Shown here: in pieces, positions 7,380-16,217 of the stretch
How positions within the stretch are numbered: the stretch's first letter is position 1
Layout: each line of letters begins with the position of its first letter
Origin: Candidatus Francisella endociliophora
Lineage (GTDB): Bacteria > Pseudomonadota > Gammaproteobacteria > Francisellales > Francisellaceae
Length of the DNA stretch: 64,000 nucleotides
Direction of reading: 5' to 3'
NCBI RefSeq assembly: GCF_000764555.1
Contig: NZ_CP009574.1
Span: 682,001 to 746,000, forward strand
Position numbers and translations under genes: made by a program
Notes under the pieces: model-generated
What the model was told of the DNA's origin: nothing
What the model saw: the letters and a program-made list of their open reading frames with translations, nothing else
Databases searched by the model: none

Positions 7380-8267
7380 TTACGTTTCTCTCTGTAAACA
7401 AACATTTATAAATTTTGCCACTTCTTGTTCTAAATTGTTACGTATCCCCACGCCTCTAACTAAATAGAAAGAAGTTTCACCAAAGTAATATTTTTCTAAA
7501 ACAGGAACTATTTCATCATTGCTACTTGCGAATATGTCTAAAGTGTTAATAATAAAACTACACCTTGCAACTAAGCTAGGGTCATACATAGCATTATTAA
7601 GAAATAAACTTGAACTTAAACAGACCTGTTGTTTTGATCCATTTTCTTCTGAAGTACCTATTAAAGTTTCTCGACCCTTATTATTATCAGCAAGCCCAAC
7701 AACTTTATGTAACTCTAAATCTTTAACTGTTTTAGGAACTCCATTTTCTTTAATATATTTTTTGGATGTATAAAGTTTATTCTTTGCTTTAACTAATGTT
7801 TTTATTGTACAGTTTTGTGTTAAAGGTTGCTTTGTTGTTATAGCTAAATCTAAGTCATCTCTAACTAAATCAACCACTCCAGCTGTATATGTAAATATTA
7901 ATTTTGCATTTGGGTAGCATCTATAAAAATTATCCAACCTACTTGCTATAACATTATCAAAAAACAGTTTTGGAACTCCAATTTTCAAAGTTCCTTTAAC
8001 TTCTTTTGAGATATTCATTAACCTTTGAAGAGTTTCATTTGCTTGAGTTTCTATATTATTAAAATTCCTATATAGCACCTCCCCATCAGATGTCATTTCT
8101 ATTAAGCCTCTAGAATTTCTTTTTATTAGCTTCGTGTTAATTGACTCTTCTAGATTTTGAATCCTACGCGATACTGTGCTTTGAGAAATATTCATTTGTC
8201 TAGCAAGCTCAGTAAATGTACCTATGTTTATAAGTTTTATAAAAAGAAAAATATCATCATAACTCAT
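7380..8267 (-). CDS. LysR-family transcriptional regulator
   Basis: 295-residue LysR-type regulator. The start at 8267 is chosen because GGGAG sits seven bases before it; upstream ATGs at 8279 and 8300 are in frame but less well placed. The N-terminal winged HTH is clear (residues about 10-60, with the Ser-Gln-Ser-Thr-Val-Ser-Arg-Arg recognition helix near 29-36), followed by the substrate-binding fold. It is divergent from an exported acylase-family hydrolase, with two inverted repeats between them, so it probably controls that gene and itself. The inducer is unknown. Confidence 0.88.
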   Translation of the reverse strand: MSYDDIFLFIKLINIGTFTELARQMNISQSTVSRRIQNLEESINTKLIKRNSRGLIEMTSDGEVLYRNFNNIETQANETLQRLMNISKEVKGTLKIGVPKLFFDNVIASRLDNFYRCYPNAKLIFTYTAGVVDLVRDDLDLAITTKQPLTQNCTIKTLVKAKNKLYTSKKYIKENGVPKTVKDLELHKVVGLADNNKGRETLIGTSEENGSKQQVCLSSSLFLNNAMYDPSLVARCSFIINTLDIFASSNDEIVPVLEKYYFGETSFYLVRGVGIRNNLEQEVAKFINVCLQRET

Positions 8268-8282
8268 ACCATCTCCCATTTC

Positions 8283-8299
8283 TGCATAAGAGCTATGCA
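8283..8299. promoter_or_regulatory. inverted repeat in the LysR leader
   Basis: TGCATA and TATGCA form a perfect six-base inverted repeat around AGAGC, 16-32 bases before the chosen LysR start. Placement fits an autoregulatory site or a weak leader hairpin. Confidence 0.35.
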
Positions 8300-8349
8300 T
8301 TTTTTGCTACAGACAAACTAATACTACTACAAATATACTAATAGTGTAA

Positions 8350-8368
8350 GTTAAGCAGTTGACTTAAC
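8350..8368. promoter_or_regulatory. probable LysR operator between divergent genes
   Basis: GTTAAG and CTTAAC form a perfect inverted repeat with a seven-base spacer, in the 136-base gap between the LysR gene and the hydrolase gene. LysR proteins bind interrupted dyads containing T-N11-A, which this one fits. A TATACT at 8334-8339 could be a -10 for the hydrolase gene, placing the dyad near its transcription start. Confidence 0.45.
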
Positions 8369-8403
8369 CAAATAAACAACCAAACAAATAAGGAAAATAT
8401 AAA

Positions 8404-9447
8404 ATGAAAAAAACTATTTCAAAAATCTTACTAACTACTAGTATCTTAGCAACTGCTGCACCAACATTTGCATGCTCAGAATTAAATCATAATTTTGGAA
8501 ATGACTTAGGACTATATTCTGCTAGAACAATGGATGTATTTATAGATCTACAACCAAGCTTATCTATTTACCCAAAAGGCACAAAAGAAACAGGAGCTCT
8601 TGATAGAAATTCTCTTAACTGGACTGATAAGTATGGATATGTATCTGTTGATGAAACAAATTTACACGACCTAACTGCTGAAGGAGTCAATGAAAAAGGT
8701 TTATCAGCCCACCTATTATATTTTGGAACTATGGAGCAACCAGAAAGAAATGCTAACATAAAAGGAGTTAATGGTTTAGCTTGGGTTAGATATGTTCTTG
8801 GCAATTACTCAAATGTAGATGAAGTCATAAAAGGATTAGGAGATTATCAAATTTATACACCTCAAATAGAACTTCAAGGTAAAAAAGGAAATTTACCAAT
8901 CCATTACTTAATAGAAGATGCCCAAGGAAATAGCGCCATAATAGAATATGTAAATAAAAAGCTTACTGTACATAAGAATATTAAAGCTATGACAAACGAG
9001 CCAAGTTTTGATAAGCAAATGGAAAATTTAAATATTATAAAAAATACCGATTTATATAACATAGATATGATTCCTGGTGGAGCTAAATCAGAAAACAGAT
9101 TTGTAAGAGCAAATTTTATTAGCGAAAATATGCCTAAAGCGAGCTCTCCAGAGGAAGCTGTAAACTATATGTTTGCTGCTGCAGACTCAGTTTCCGTACC
9201 CTTCGTAGAAGGATATAAGGATGTTGATTTTACTGCAGAAGGTGTTCAAGATAAATGGCCAACTCAATGGAAAAGTGTTATTTCAACACAAGATAAAAAA
9301 CTATATCTTTCTGATGTTCTTGTAGGTAATAGAATATATGTAGACTTAAATGAAGCTAATCTAGAGCAAGGGCAACCTGTAAAGACTATTTCAGCAATGA
9401 ATAATAACTTAGCTGGTGATGTTACTTATGATATGAGCTCGAAGTAA
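8404..9447 (+). CDS. exported choloylglycine hydrolase / penicillin V acylase family protein
   Basis: 347-residue Ntn hydrolase of the linear-amide C-N hydrolase family. Residues 1-23 are a signal peptide ending Thr-Phe-Ala, and Cys24 follows directly, so export cleavage would expose the catalytic Cys as the new N-terminus. A Ser-Ala-Arg-Thr-Met-Asp segment near 39-44 matches the family's substrate-site Arg. Members hydrolyse bile-salt conjugates, penicillin V or N-acyl homoserine lactones; the substrate cannot be told from sequence. Strong AAGGA site. Divergent from a LysR regulator and followed by a tiny secreted peptide gene. Confidence 0.85.
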   Translation: MKKTISKILLTTSILATAAPTFACSELNHNFGNDLGLYSARTMDVFIDLQPSLSIYPKGTKETGALDRNSLNWTDKYGYVSVDETNLHDLTAEGVNEKGLSAHLLYFGTMEQPERNANIKGVNGLAWVRYVLGNYSNVDEVIKGLGDYQIYTPQIELQGKKGNLPIHYLIEDAQGNSAIIEYVNKKLTVHKNIKAMTNEPSFDKQMENLNIIKNTDLYNIDMIPGGAKSENRFVRANFISENMPKASSPEEAVNYMFAAADSVSVPFVEGYKDVDFTAEGVQDKWPTQWKSVISTQDKKLYLSDVLVGNRIYVDLNEANLEQGQPVKTISAMNNNLAGDVTYDMSSK

Positions 9448-9463
9448 TAAGGAACTACTTAAA

Positions 9464-9583
9464 ATGAAAAAAACTATTTTTACTTTAATTATTTTTGCTA
9501 GCATTGTATCAATATTACAAGCAGCACCTCTTCATCAAATACCTTCTTATTCTTTAGCTCTGCATCATCATTCTGCAAAATAA
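9464..9583 (+). CDS. small secreted His-containing peptide
   Basis: 39-residue product with a typical signal peptide (Met-Lys-Lys-Thr, hydrophobic 5-18, Gln-Ala-Ala cut near 20-21). It leaves a mature peptide of about 18 residues that holds four His, three of them consecutive near the end. ATG 9464 follows AAGGA, 16 bases after the hydrolase gene, so the two are probably co-transcribed. No family recognised; metal binding is only a guess from the His content. Confidence 0.5.
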   Translation: MKKTIFTLIIFASIVSILQAAPLHQIPSYSLALHHHSAK

Positions 9584-9648
9584 TCTCTGAGTTTCTACAG
9601 CAAACATTTTGTTAAAATACTCTAACTAAAAATAACATATTAAAACCA

Positions 9649-10575
9649 ATGTTATCTCTAATAGGAAGAACCCCTATAATCAAACTTAAAAATAATAACT
9701 GTAATCACAATTTCTATGCTAAGTGCGAATGGGTTAATCCAACAGGAAGCATAAAAGATCGCGTTGCAAAATATATTCTTGACGACCTAATCAACAATAA
9801 TAAGATACAGTCAAATCAACCTGTTGTTGAAGCTAGCTCCGGCAATATGGGTACATCTTTAGCAGCTATTGCAAAATACTTTAATCATCCAGTACATATT
9901 ACCTGTCCAGAAAAAACAGGACTAATTAAAAGAAAAATGATTACAAGCCTTGGAGCCAAGTTAACCATTTGTAAGAACACTGCAGATTATAAAGATCCTG
10001 AATTTTATGTAAATAAGGCTCGATTAATAGCAGATAAATTAAATGGCATTCTAATAAACCAATACGACAATCCTTTGAATACTGAATGCCACTACAAAAC
10101 TACAGGCCCTGAGATAGTTAGCTATTTTTTGACGCAAGCTTTAAATATTGATTACTTTATAACAGTCGGTGGTTCAGGAGGAACCATTACAGGATGTGCA
10201 AAAAGAATTAAAGAAATATTCCCTAATGCTAAAGTTGTTATGCCAGACCCTAAAGGCTCAGTTTATTATGACATTTTTAATTTTGGTAAACCTATTAAGC
10301 AAAATATCTATAGTTATAAAGTTGAAGGTCCGGGGAATCCAGTTTTTTGTAAATCCATGGATCTAGCATATATAGATGAAATAATACAATTCACTGATAA
10401 TCAAGCTATAGAAGGTTGTAAAGATTTAGCTATTGAACAAGGAATATATGCGGGACACAGCAGTGGGGCAAATTATTTTATACTAAAAAAACTAGCAAAT
10501 ATGCTTCCAAAAAATAAAAACTACAATATTTTAATAATGATTCTAGATAGTGGTATGAAGTATGATTTTGAATGA
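9649..10575 (+). CDS. PLP-dependent cysteine synthase / cystathionine beta-synthase family enzyme
   Basis: 308-residue fold-type II PLP enzyme. The Schiff-base Lys lies in Asn-Pro-Thr-Gly-Ser-Ile-Lys-Asp-Arg (near 32-40), the substrate loop is Glu-Ala-Ser-Ser-Gly-Asn-Met-Gly (near 64-71), and the phosphate loop is Gly-Gly-Ser-Gly-Gly-Thr (near 176-181). Length and motifs fit O-acetylserine sulfhydrylase or a related beta-replacing enzyme, though its Ser-Ser-Gly-Asn-Met loop differs from the usual Thr-Ser-Gly-Asn-Thr of CysK. CysM-like or another beta-synthase activity is possible. There is no obvious ribosome site before ATG 9649. Confidence 0.8.
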   Translation: MLSLIGRTPIIKLKNNNCNHNFYAKCEWVNPTGSIKDRVAKYILDDLINNNKIQSNQPVVEASSGNMGTSLAAIAKYFNHPVHITCPEKTGLIKRKMITSLGAKLTICKNTADYKDPEFYVNKARLIADKLNGILINQYDNPLNTECHYKTTGPEIVSYFLTQALNIDYFITVGGSGGTITGCAKRIKEIFPNAKVVMPDPKGSVYYDIFNFGKPIKQNIYSYKVEGPGNPVFCKSMDLAYIDEIIQFTDNQAIEGCKDLAIEQGIYAGHSSGANYFILKKLANMLPKNKNYNILIMILDSGMKYDFE

Positions 10576-10653
10576 TTAAGAAATTAATATATGAAATATA
10601 AAAATTTAGCTGCTATGATTTAAATGTAATTTTTAATAAATAGGAGCTACAAA

Positions 10654-10812
10654 ATGCCTGGTATATTAATAAGTTTTGTCTTACTGCTAATATCTATATT
10701 AACTGCTTGGTTCAATAGGCGATGGGGAGTTATAACTTTTTCCATATTCTTAATCGCTGCAAACCTAGTTTTTTTGCATCATGCTACAGATCATTTATCT
10801 ATTTACTTATAG
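10654..10812 (+). CDS. DUF5993-like small membrane protein
   Basis: 52-residue protein with two transmembrane helices (about 3-18 and 25-41) around an Asn-Arg-Arg-Trp loop, ending with a His-His-Ala-Thr-Asp segment. I recall this short pattern as DUF5993, a family found next to DsbB-type proteins. ATG 10654 follows TAGGAG, and the dsbB-like gene starts nine bases after its stop. It is likely a partner or stabiliser of the neighbouring oxidoreductase; that role is inferred from context only. Confidence 0.65.
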   Translation: MPGILISFVLLLISILTAWFNRRWGVITFSIFLIAANLVFLHHATDHLSIYL

Positions 10813-10821
10813 GAGAGCATT

Positions 10822-11394
10822 ATGAAAAAGATTATTCCAAATGATGCTATAAAAGCATTAAGCGCCATAGAAGCAGCTGGTATAGCAATAATTATTCTAA
10901 TGGCATTCTTCTTTCAATTTTTCATGGATGAAATCCCCTGCCCACTCTGTCTTTTACAGAGACTAGGGCTACTAGCTATTGGGTTTGGATTCTTATTAAA
11001 TATGAGATTTCACGTCCGCCCAAGTCATTATGCACTATCACTTTTAGCTGCTGTTTTTACTGCTTTTGTATCATTAAGACAAATTGCTTTACATGTAACA
11101 GATCCCGTTGGATTTGGCTCAAAAATTTTGGGATTACATATGTATAGTTGGGTCTTTGTAATATCTATGATTGCTATTATCTATATTGCTATAGTTATGT
11201 CATATCCCGAGCAGTACGAAATTCGTAAAAAACCTCAAGAAATCTCAGAGGCTAAAAATAAGAAATTAAAGATATTCACTCATATAATATTTTTACTCTT
11301 TGCCTTTATAGTATTAGCTAACGTAACGTCTACTTTTGTTGAATGTGGATTACATGAATGTCCTGATAACCCAACAAGCTATTTATTAGCTTAA
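10822..11394 (+). CDS. DsbB-family disulfide bond formation protein (variant)
   Basis: 190-residue inner-membrane protein with four to five helices. It carries the DsbB quinone-linked pair Cys40-Pro-Leu-Cys43 followed by Leu-Leu-Gln-Arg. The usual second Cys pair in the second periplasmic loop is missing; another pair, Cys175 and Cys180, lies at the C-terminus after a fifth hydrophobic segment (about 150-170). The protein should pass electrons from a DsbA-like partner to quinone, perhaps using the C-terminal pair as shuttle. Co-transcribed with the DUF5993-like gene. A DsbA-like lipoprotein is encoded at about 27 kb. Confidence 0.82.
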   Translation: MKKIIPNDAIKALSAIEAAGIAIIILMAFFFQFFMDEIPCPLCLLQRLGLLAIGFGFLLNMRFHVRPSHYALSLLAAVFTAFVSLRQIALHVTDPVGFGSKILGLHMYSWVFVISMIAIIYIAIVMSYPEQYEIRKKPQEISEAKNKKLKIFTHIIFLLFAFIVLANVTSTFVECGLHECPDNPTSYLLA

Positions 11395-11401
11395 TCGTTC
11401 T

Positions 11402-11533
11402 CTATATTCTTACACAATTAGTTCTATCTAGATATTTGTTACCATGATTATCTATTAAAGTAGGACAGCTATAATTCCTACTGCATGAAACCAATATCGC
11501 ACTCAACATAGCTAAAGATAAAATATATTTCAT
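11402..11533 (-). CDS. small Cys-containing lipoprotein
   Basis: 43-residue product on the minus strand between convergent neighbours. It has a short lipoprotein signal with lipobox Leu-Val-Ser-Cys (Cys17), and two more Cys at 23 and 40 that could pair in the periplasm. The ribosome site is weak. It resembles the small outer-membrane lipoproteins common in this group but matches no family I know. It fills a 190-base gap otherwise without a gene. Confidence 0.5.
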   Translation of the reverse strand: MKYILSLAMLSAILVSCSRNYSCPTLIDNHGNKYLDRTNCVRI

Positions 11534-11584
11534 AGAAAAAATTTTTTGTTTTGAGTATCTATAATCTTATATTTAAAGGGTTTA

Positions 11585-11803
11585 TTAACCTTCTATTTCA
11601 TTTCTAAGTATTTGATCAGTAGTAATCTCTGATTCTGCAATTTCTCTCAAAGCAACTACTGTAGCTTTTTCTTTCTTTTCATTATCTATAGATTCTGAAT
11701 AGCCATTTCTTAGGATATTATTTGCTCTCATAGATGCTAAAACTACTAAATCAAATCTTGTTTCAACTTTATCTAAACAATCTTCTACCGTTACTCTAGC
11801 CAT
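11585..11803 (-). CDS. rpoZ: RNA polymerase omega subunit
   Basis: 72-residue omega subunit, recognised from its start Met-Ala-Arg-Val-Thr-Val-Glu-Asp-Cys and the conserved Asn-Arg-Phe-Asp-like segment (here Thr-Arg-Phe-Asp-Leu-Val) near 16-21. It helps assemble and stabilise beta-prime in RNA polymerase. Its start overlaps the end of udk by eight bases, so it is the last gene of a kdsA-udk-rpoZ operon. In many gamma-proteobacteria rpoZ precedes spoT; no spoT lies here. Confidence 0.93.
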   Translation of the reverse strand: MARVTVEDCLDKVETRFDLVVLASMRANNILRNGYSESIDNEKKEKATVVALREIAESEITTDQILRNEIEG

Positions 11804-12461
11804 TTTTTACTCCATTTCTTTTCAATAATTGTTTTACTTTGTTATATATAATATCAATTACAGTTTTATTTTGTGCTCCATCAGGAACTATAATATCAGC
11901 TTTTCTTTTTGAAGGCTCAATAAATTTAATATGCATTGGTCTAACAGTTTCTAAATATTGATTTATCACACTATCAACGCTTCTGCCTCTCTCATTCTGA
12001 TCACGCATTAATCTTCGAATAAAACATAAATCAGATGGAGTATCCATATAAACCTTAAAGTCCATCATTTTTAAAAGTTTACGGTCATTAAATAACATAA
12101 TTCCTTCTAAAATTATAACACTAACTCCACCGGTAATCTTTTCAGCTTTACCTTCAACCCTTGAGTGAGTAGTATAATCATAGTGCGGTATATAGATATC
12201 ATTACCTTCTACTAAGCTCTCTAAATCTTTTCTTAGTAACTTATGATCAAAAGCATCGGGATGGTCATAGTTAACTTTACAAGCTTCTTCAAAACCAACC
12301 ATTTCACCCCAATTTTTATAATACCTATCTTCTGAAATTACAGCAATTTTATTCAAATGTTTTGATTTTAATTTTTTAATAATTGCGTTAGAAAATAGTG
12401 TCTTACCTGAGCCTGAGCCACCAACTATACCAATTATAAAAACATCGCCTTTACCAGCCAT
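11796..12461 (-). CDS. udk: uridine kinase
   Basis: 221-residue P-loop nucleoside kinase. The Walker A motif Gly-Gly-Ser-Gly-Ser-Gly-Lys-Thr is at 14-21, followed by an Ile-Ser-Glu-Asp-Arg-Tyr-Tyr segment near 43-49 and the Asp-His-Pro-Asp-Ala-Phe-Asp motif near 66-72, both typical of uridine-cytidine kinase. It phosphorylates uridine and cytidine for salvage. Overlaps rpoZ and lies nine bases after kdsA on the same strand. Confidence 0.92.
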   Translation of the reverse strand: MAGKGDVFIIGIVGGSGSGKTLFSNAIIKKLKSKHLNKIAVISEDRYYKNWGEMVGFEEACKVNYDHPDAFDHKLLRKDLESLVEGNDIYIPHYDYTTHSRVEGKAEKITGGVSVIILEGIMLFNDRKLLKMMDFKVYMDTPSDLCFIRRLMRDQNERGRSVDSVINQYLETVRPMHIKFIEPSKRKADIIVPDGAQNKTVIDIIYNKVKQLLKRNGVKNG

Positions 12462-12470
12462 TTTTATTTC

Positions 12471-13298
12471 CTATAATTCTATTTTTGGTTGACTCTTTAC
12501 TAAATGATCAAGTTCTTTTAATAAGCTCAAAAATTCTTTGATTTTATACATTGGGAAAGAATTTGGCCCATCACTTTTTGCTTCAGCTGGATTTGGATGA
12601 GTCTCCATAAATAACCCATCAATTCCAACTGCCATAGCAGCTTTTGATAAAACTGGCACAAACTCTCTTTGACCGCCTGATGAACTACCTTGACCACCTG
12701 GAAGTTGTACAGAGTGTGTTGCATCAAATACTACAGGACAACCTGTATCTTTCATAATCTCAAGTGAACGCATATCTGAAACAAGATTGTTATACCCAAA
12801 GCTTACCCCTCTTTCACAAACCATAATTTGTTCATTACCGGTAGTTTTTGCTTTAGTTACAACATGCTGCATATCCCAAGGTGCTAAGAACTGACCTTTT
12901 TTGATGTTTACAGGTTTTCCTTGCTTACAAACATCTACAATAAAATTAGTTTGACGACATAAAAAAGCTGGTGTTTGTAATATATCTACAACCTCAGCTA
13001 CTTCAGCAAATGGAGTATCCTCATGTACATCTGTAACAACAGGTACATCATAAGTTTTTTTAACTTTTGCTAAAATCTCTAAGCCCTTATCTACACCTAA
13101 ACCTCTAAAACTATTTATAGAAGAACGATTTGCTTTATCAAAAGATGATTTATAAACAAAGTTAATACCTAACTCTTTAGTAACTTCTGTTAAATACCCC
13201 GCTGTATCCATAGCCATTTGCTCTGATTCGATTACACAAGGTCCTGACATTAGGAAAAATGGCTTACCATTTCCTACTTCAAAATTAGCAATTTTCAT
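12471..13298 (-). CDS. kdsA: 3-deoxy-8-phosphooctulonate synthase
   Basis: 275-residue KDO-8-phosphate synthase, which condenses arabinose-5-phosphate with phosphoenolpyruvate to make the KDO precursor of lipopolysaccharide core. Family motifs include Gly-Pro-Cys-Val-Ile-Glu near 19-24, [10 protein letters not shown] near 50-59 and the C-terminal Phe-Met-Glu-Thr-His-Pro-Asn-Pro. Length is normal. First gene of the kdsA-udk-rpoZ run. Confidence 0.96.
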   Translation of the reverse strand: MKIANFEVGNGKPFFLMSGPCVIESEQMAMDTAGYLTEVTKELGINFVYKSSFDKANRSSINSFRGLGVDKGLEILAKVKKTYDVPVVTDVHEDTPFAEVAEVVDILQTPAFLCRQTNFIVDVCKQGKPVNIKKGQFLAPWDMQHVVTKAKTTGNEQIMVCERGVSFGYNNLVSDMRSLEIMKDTGCPVVFDATHSVQLPGGQGSSSGGQREFVPVLSKAAMAVGIDGLFMETHPNPAEAKSDGPNSFPMYKIKEFLSLLKELDHLVKSQPKIEL

Positions 13299-13338
13299 AA
13301 AATCTCTTCTACTTAAATAGGTTAATTACAATTGATTA

Positions 13339-13704
13339 TTATACAGAAAAAGATGAGCCACAACCACAAGTAGTTTTGGCATTTGGATTTCTAATTACAA
13401 AATATGCCCCTTCGACATCATCTTTGTAATCAACATCAGCACCAACAAGATACTGAAAACTCATTGAATCAACAAGAAGACGAACCCCATTTTTTGTAAT
13501 AACCATATCGTCTTCTTTTACTTCATTATCAAAGGCAAAAGCATACTGAAAACCAGAACAGCCTCCACCTGTAATATATACACGTAAACTTAAGGAATCA
13601 TCGCCCTCTTCTTCAATCAGCTCTTTTACTTTCAAAGAAGCCGATTCTGTGAAATTTATAGGCTCTACGCTTTGAACTTCGGCACTTTGAACTTCTTCAC
13701 TCAT
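13339..13704 (-). CDS. erpA: iron-sulfur cluster insertion protein
   Basis: 121-residue A-type carrier with the three conserved cysteines: Cys49 in Gly-Gly-Gly-Cys-Ser-Gly-Phe-Gln, and Cys113 and Cys115 in Thr-Cys-Gly-Cys-Gly-Ser-Ser-Phe. The motif order and the Ser-Phe-Ser-Val end fit ErpA better than IscA or SufA. It delivers Fe-S clusters to target enzymes. A Gln/Glu/Val-rich N-terminal extension of about 15 residues (two similar repeats) is unusual but modest. It lies five bases after pnp and may be co-transcribed. Confidence 0.9.
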   Translation of the reverse strand: MSEEVQSAEVQSVEPINFTESASLKVKELIEEEGDDSLSLRVYITGGGCSGFQYAFAFDNEVKEDDMVITKNGVRLLVDSMSFQYLVGADVDYKDDVEGAYFVIRNPNAKTTCGCGSSFSV

Positions 13705-13708
13705 AAAA

Positions 13709-15790
13709 TTACCTCGCTACAAGAGAAAGTTTAACTCTACCGCCTCTATCAATATTTTGAACTAATACTTCCATAGGCTGGCCTTCAACTAATGAATTAG
13801 TCTTCATACCTGCTTGCTCAACTTCTGAGAATGGTAAATAACCATCCTGATTACCAAGAAGGTTAACAAAAGCACCAGAATCAAGAAGCTTAACAATTTT
13901 ACCTTTATAAACTTGACCTTCTTCGACTTCTGCCACAATTTCTTCAACCATAGCTACAGCCATATCTAGAGACTTTTTATCTTTAGCAAAGATTTTAACT
14001 TCACCAGAATCACTAGTATCAATTTGAGCACTAGTTTTCTCAACTATACCTTTAACAGTTGAACCACCACGACCGACTACATCTTTGATTTTAGCAGGGT
14101 TTATATTCATAACATGAATTTGTGGAGCAACATCAGAAACTGCTTCTTTATGCTCTTTAATCACTTCATTCATAATACCTAAAATATGCAGTCTACCGGC
14201 TTTTGCTTGCTCAAGAGCTTGCTCAAGAATCTCTCTAGAAATACCTTTAATTTTGATATCCATTTGAAGTGCTGTAACTCCATATCTTGTACCAGCAACT
14301 TTAAAGTCCATATCTCCAAGATGATCTTCATCACCTAAGATATCAGATAAAACAGCGTATTTAGATCCCTCTTTAATAAGACCCATCGCGATACCTGCAA
14401 CTGGCTCAGCTATTGGTACACCAGCATCCATCATAGATAAAGATGAGCCACAAACAGTCGCCATTGAACTTGAACCATTTGACTCTAAAATCTCAGATAC
14501 AATTCTTACAACATATGGATATGCGTCTTGGTTAGGGAAAACAGCTTGTGTAGCACGCTTTGCAAGATTAGCATGACCAATCTCACGACGCTTAGGTGCC
14601 ATACCAACCATACCACACTCCCCTACTGAATACGGAGGGAAGTTATAATGAAGCATATAACGAGATTTTTCCATACCATCTAGAGACTCTACCAACTGCG
14701 CATCTCTATCACTACCTAAAGTAGTAACAACTAAAGCTTGAGTTTCACCTCTAGTAAACAATGCTGATCCATGAACACCCGGAAGAACACCTGTCTTAAC
14801 ACTAATTGGACGGATAGTTTCTGTACATCTACCGTCTATTCTAGGCTTACCTTCTAAGATATTTGTTCTTACAAGATCTTTTTCGATATCATGAAATGCT
14901 TCTAAAATTTCTTTTTCAGAATATTCAATACCATCTACATCATTAGCAAATATATGCTCTAAAACATTTTTTCTAACTTCACCAAGCTTCACATTTCTTT
15001 CTTGTTTAGAAGCTATAGTGTAAGCATTCTTAATCTCACCAAAGAAATGAGATTTGATTTGTGACTTAAGTAATTTATTTACTTGATAGACAGAATAGTC
15101 AAAACGCGGCTTAGATGCTACTTTTGCAAGTTTGTTGATCGATTCAATAATAGTTTTAAGATGCTTATGTGCATATAAGATACCGCCAAGCATAACAGAT
15201 TCTGGTAAACTATTTGCTTCCGACTCAACCATCAAAATTGCGTCATCTGTACCAGAAACAACCAAATCTAAAGCAGATTCTTTTAAATCTTGCTTATTTG
15301 GATTTAAAATATATTTACCATTTGTATAACCGACTCTCACGCCAGCAATTACATCATCATAAGGAGCTCCTGATATAGCTAATGATGCGGATGCGCCTAT
15401 CAAAGCTAAAATATCTGGAGAGAAACTACCATCATAGGATACAACTGTTGCTACAATTTGAATTTCGTTAAAAAAACCATCAGGGAAAGATGGTCTGATA
15501 GATCTATCAATTAACCTAGAAATAAGAATCTGCTCTTCAGAAGGTCTACCTTCTCTTCTTAAGAAACCGCCAGGAATTTTACCTGCAGCATAAGTTTTCT
15601 CTAAATAATGTACTGATAATGGAAAGAAATCTTGACCATCAGCTACAGTTTTTTTAACAACTGTAGTTACCAATACAACATTATTTCCACAACTTACAGT
15701 CACAGACCCATCAGCTTGACGAGCCATACCACCTGTTTCAAGAACTATTTCTTTGTTTCCTAGTTCAAAGATTTCTCTAAATATTTTCAC
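13709..15790 (-). CDS. pnp: polyribonucleotide nucleotidyltransferase
   Basis: 693-residue PNPase, the 3'-to-5' phosphorolytic exoribonuclease of the RNA degradosome. Two RNase PH-like domains (about 10-225 and 315-540) are joined by a helical domain, then come a KH domain (about 555-615, with Val-Val-Gly-Arg-Gly-Gly) and an S1 domain (about 620-690). The GXXG-like Gly-Arg-Gly-Gly loop is visible near 577. Gene order rpsO-pnp is classic, and RNase III-processed leader control is usual there, though no long leader hairpin is evident in the 55-base gap. Confidence 0.97.
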   Translation of the reverse strand: MKIFREIFELGNKEIVLETGGMARQADGSVTVSCGNNVVLVTTVVKKTVADGQDFFPLSVHYLEKTYAAGKIPGGFLRREGRPSEEQILISRLIDRSIRPSFPDGFFNEIQIVATVVSYDGSFSPDILALIGASASLAISGAPYDDVIAGVRVGYTNGKYILNPNKQDLKESALDLVVSGTDDAILMVESEANSLPESVMLGGILYAHKHLKTIIESINKLAKVASKPRFDYSVYQVNKLLKSQIKSHFFGEIKNAYTIASKQERNVKLGEVRKNVLEHIFANDVDGIEYSEKEILEAFHDIEKDLVRTNILEGKPRIDGRCTETIRPISVKTGVLPGVHGSALFTRGETQALVVTTLGSDRDAQLVESLDGMEKSRYMLHYNFPPYSVGECGMVGMAPKRREIGHANLAKRATQAVFPNQDAYPYVVRIVSEILESNGSSSMATVCGSSLSMMDAGVPIAEPVAGIAMGLIKEGSKYAVLSDILGDEDHLGDMDFKVAGTRYGVTALQMDIKIKGISREILEQALEQAKAGRLHILGIMNEVIKEHKEAVSDVAPQIHVMNINPAKIKDVVGRGGSTVKGIVEKTSAQIDTSDSGEVKIFAKDKKSLDMAVAMVEEIVAEVEEGQVYKGKIVKLLDSGAFVNLLGNQDGYLPFSEVEQAGMKTNSLVEGQPMEVLVQNIDRGGRVKLSLVAR

Positions 15791-15845
15791 AGTTTAACCT
15801 TATTTTTTGATTTTATGACGTAAGAACTATTAAGATGATTATTTA

Positions 15846-16112
15846 TTATCTACGTAGATTTAGTTTTTTGATTAGGCTACGATATCTTTCTACATCTTTA
15901 CCATGTAAATAATCTAATAACTTACGACGTTGACTTACAAGTCTTAAAAGACCTCTTCTTGAATGATTATCTTTTTTATGAGTTGCAAAATGTCCTTGCA
16001 AATCATTAATTCTCGCAGTTAAAAGAGCAACTTGAACTTCTGGTGAACCAGTATCGCCTTCTGACTGTTGATTTTCTTTAATAATATTTTGCTTATCTTG
16101 TACTGTTAACAT
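15846..16112 (-). CDS. rpsO: 30S ribosomal protein S15
   Basis: 88-residue S15, which binds the central domain of 16S rRNA and bridges to the 50S subunit. The start at 16112 has a good GGAGA site; a longer frame reaching 16163 has none and would give an oversize protein. Conserved motifs Thr-Gly-Ser-Pro-Glu-Val-Gln near 21-27 and His-Ser-Arg-Arg-Gly-Leu near 49-54 are present. Upstream of pnp, as in most gamma-proteobacteria. Confidence 0.97.
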   Translation of the reverse strand: MLTVQDKQNIIKENQQSEGDTGSPEVQVALLTARINDLQGHFATHKKDNHSRRGLLRLVSQRRKLLDYLHGKDVERYRSLIKKLNLRR

Positions 16113-16217
16113 AACATTTCTCCGTTTGTTTTTAATTAAATTAACATAGAGCAAACCGCACAAAGGAACAGTTTACCAACGCACAATTATATACTATATT
16201 AAGCTAAAAACAAAGGA

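Noticed and set aside
15132-15329. Plus-strand frame inside pnp
   Set aside because: It lies wholly within a highly conserved core gene on the other strand.
16113-16163. Longer S15 start
   Set aside because: Would add residues not found in S15, and the GGAGA site precedes the start at 16112.
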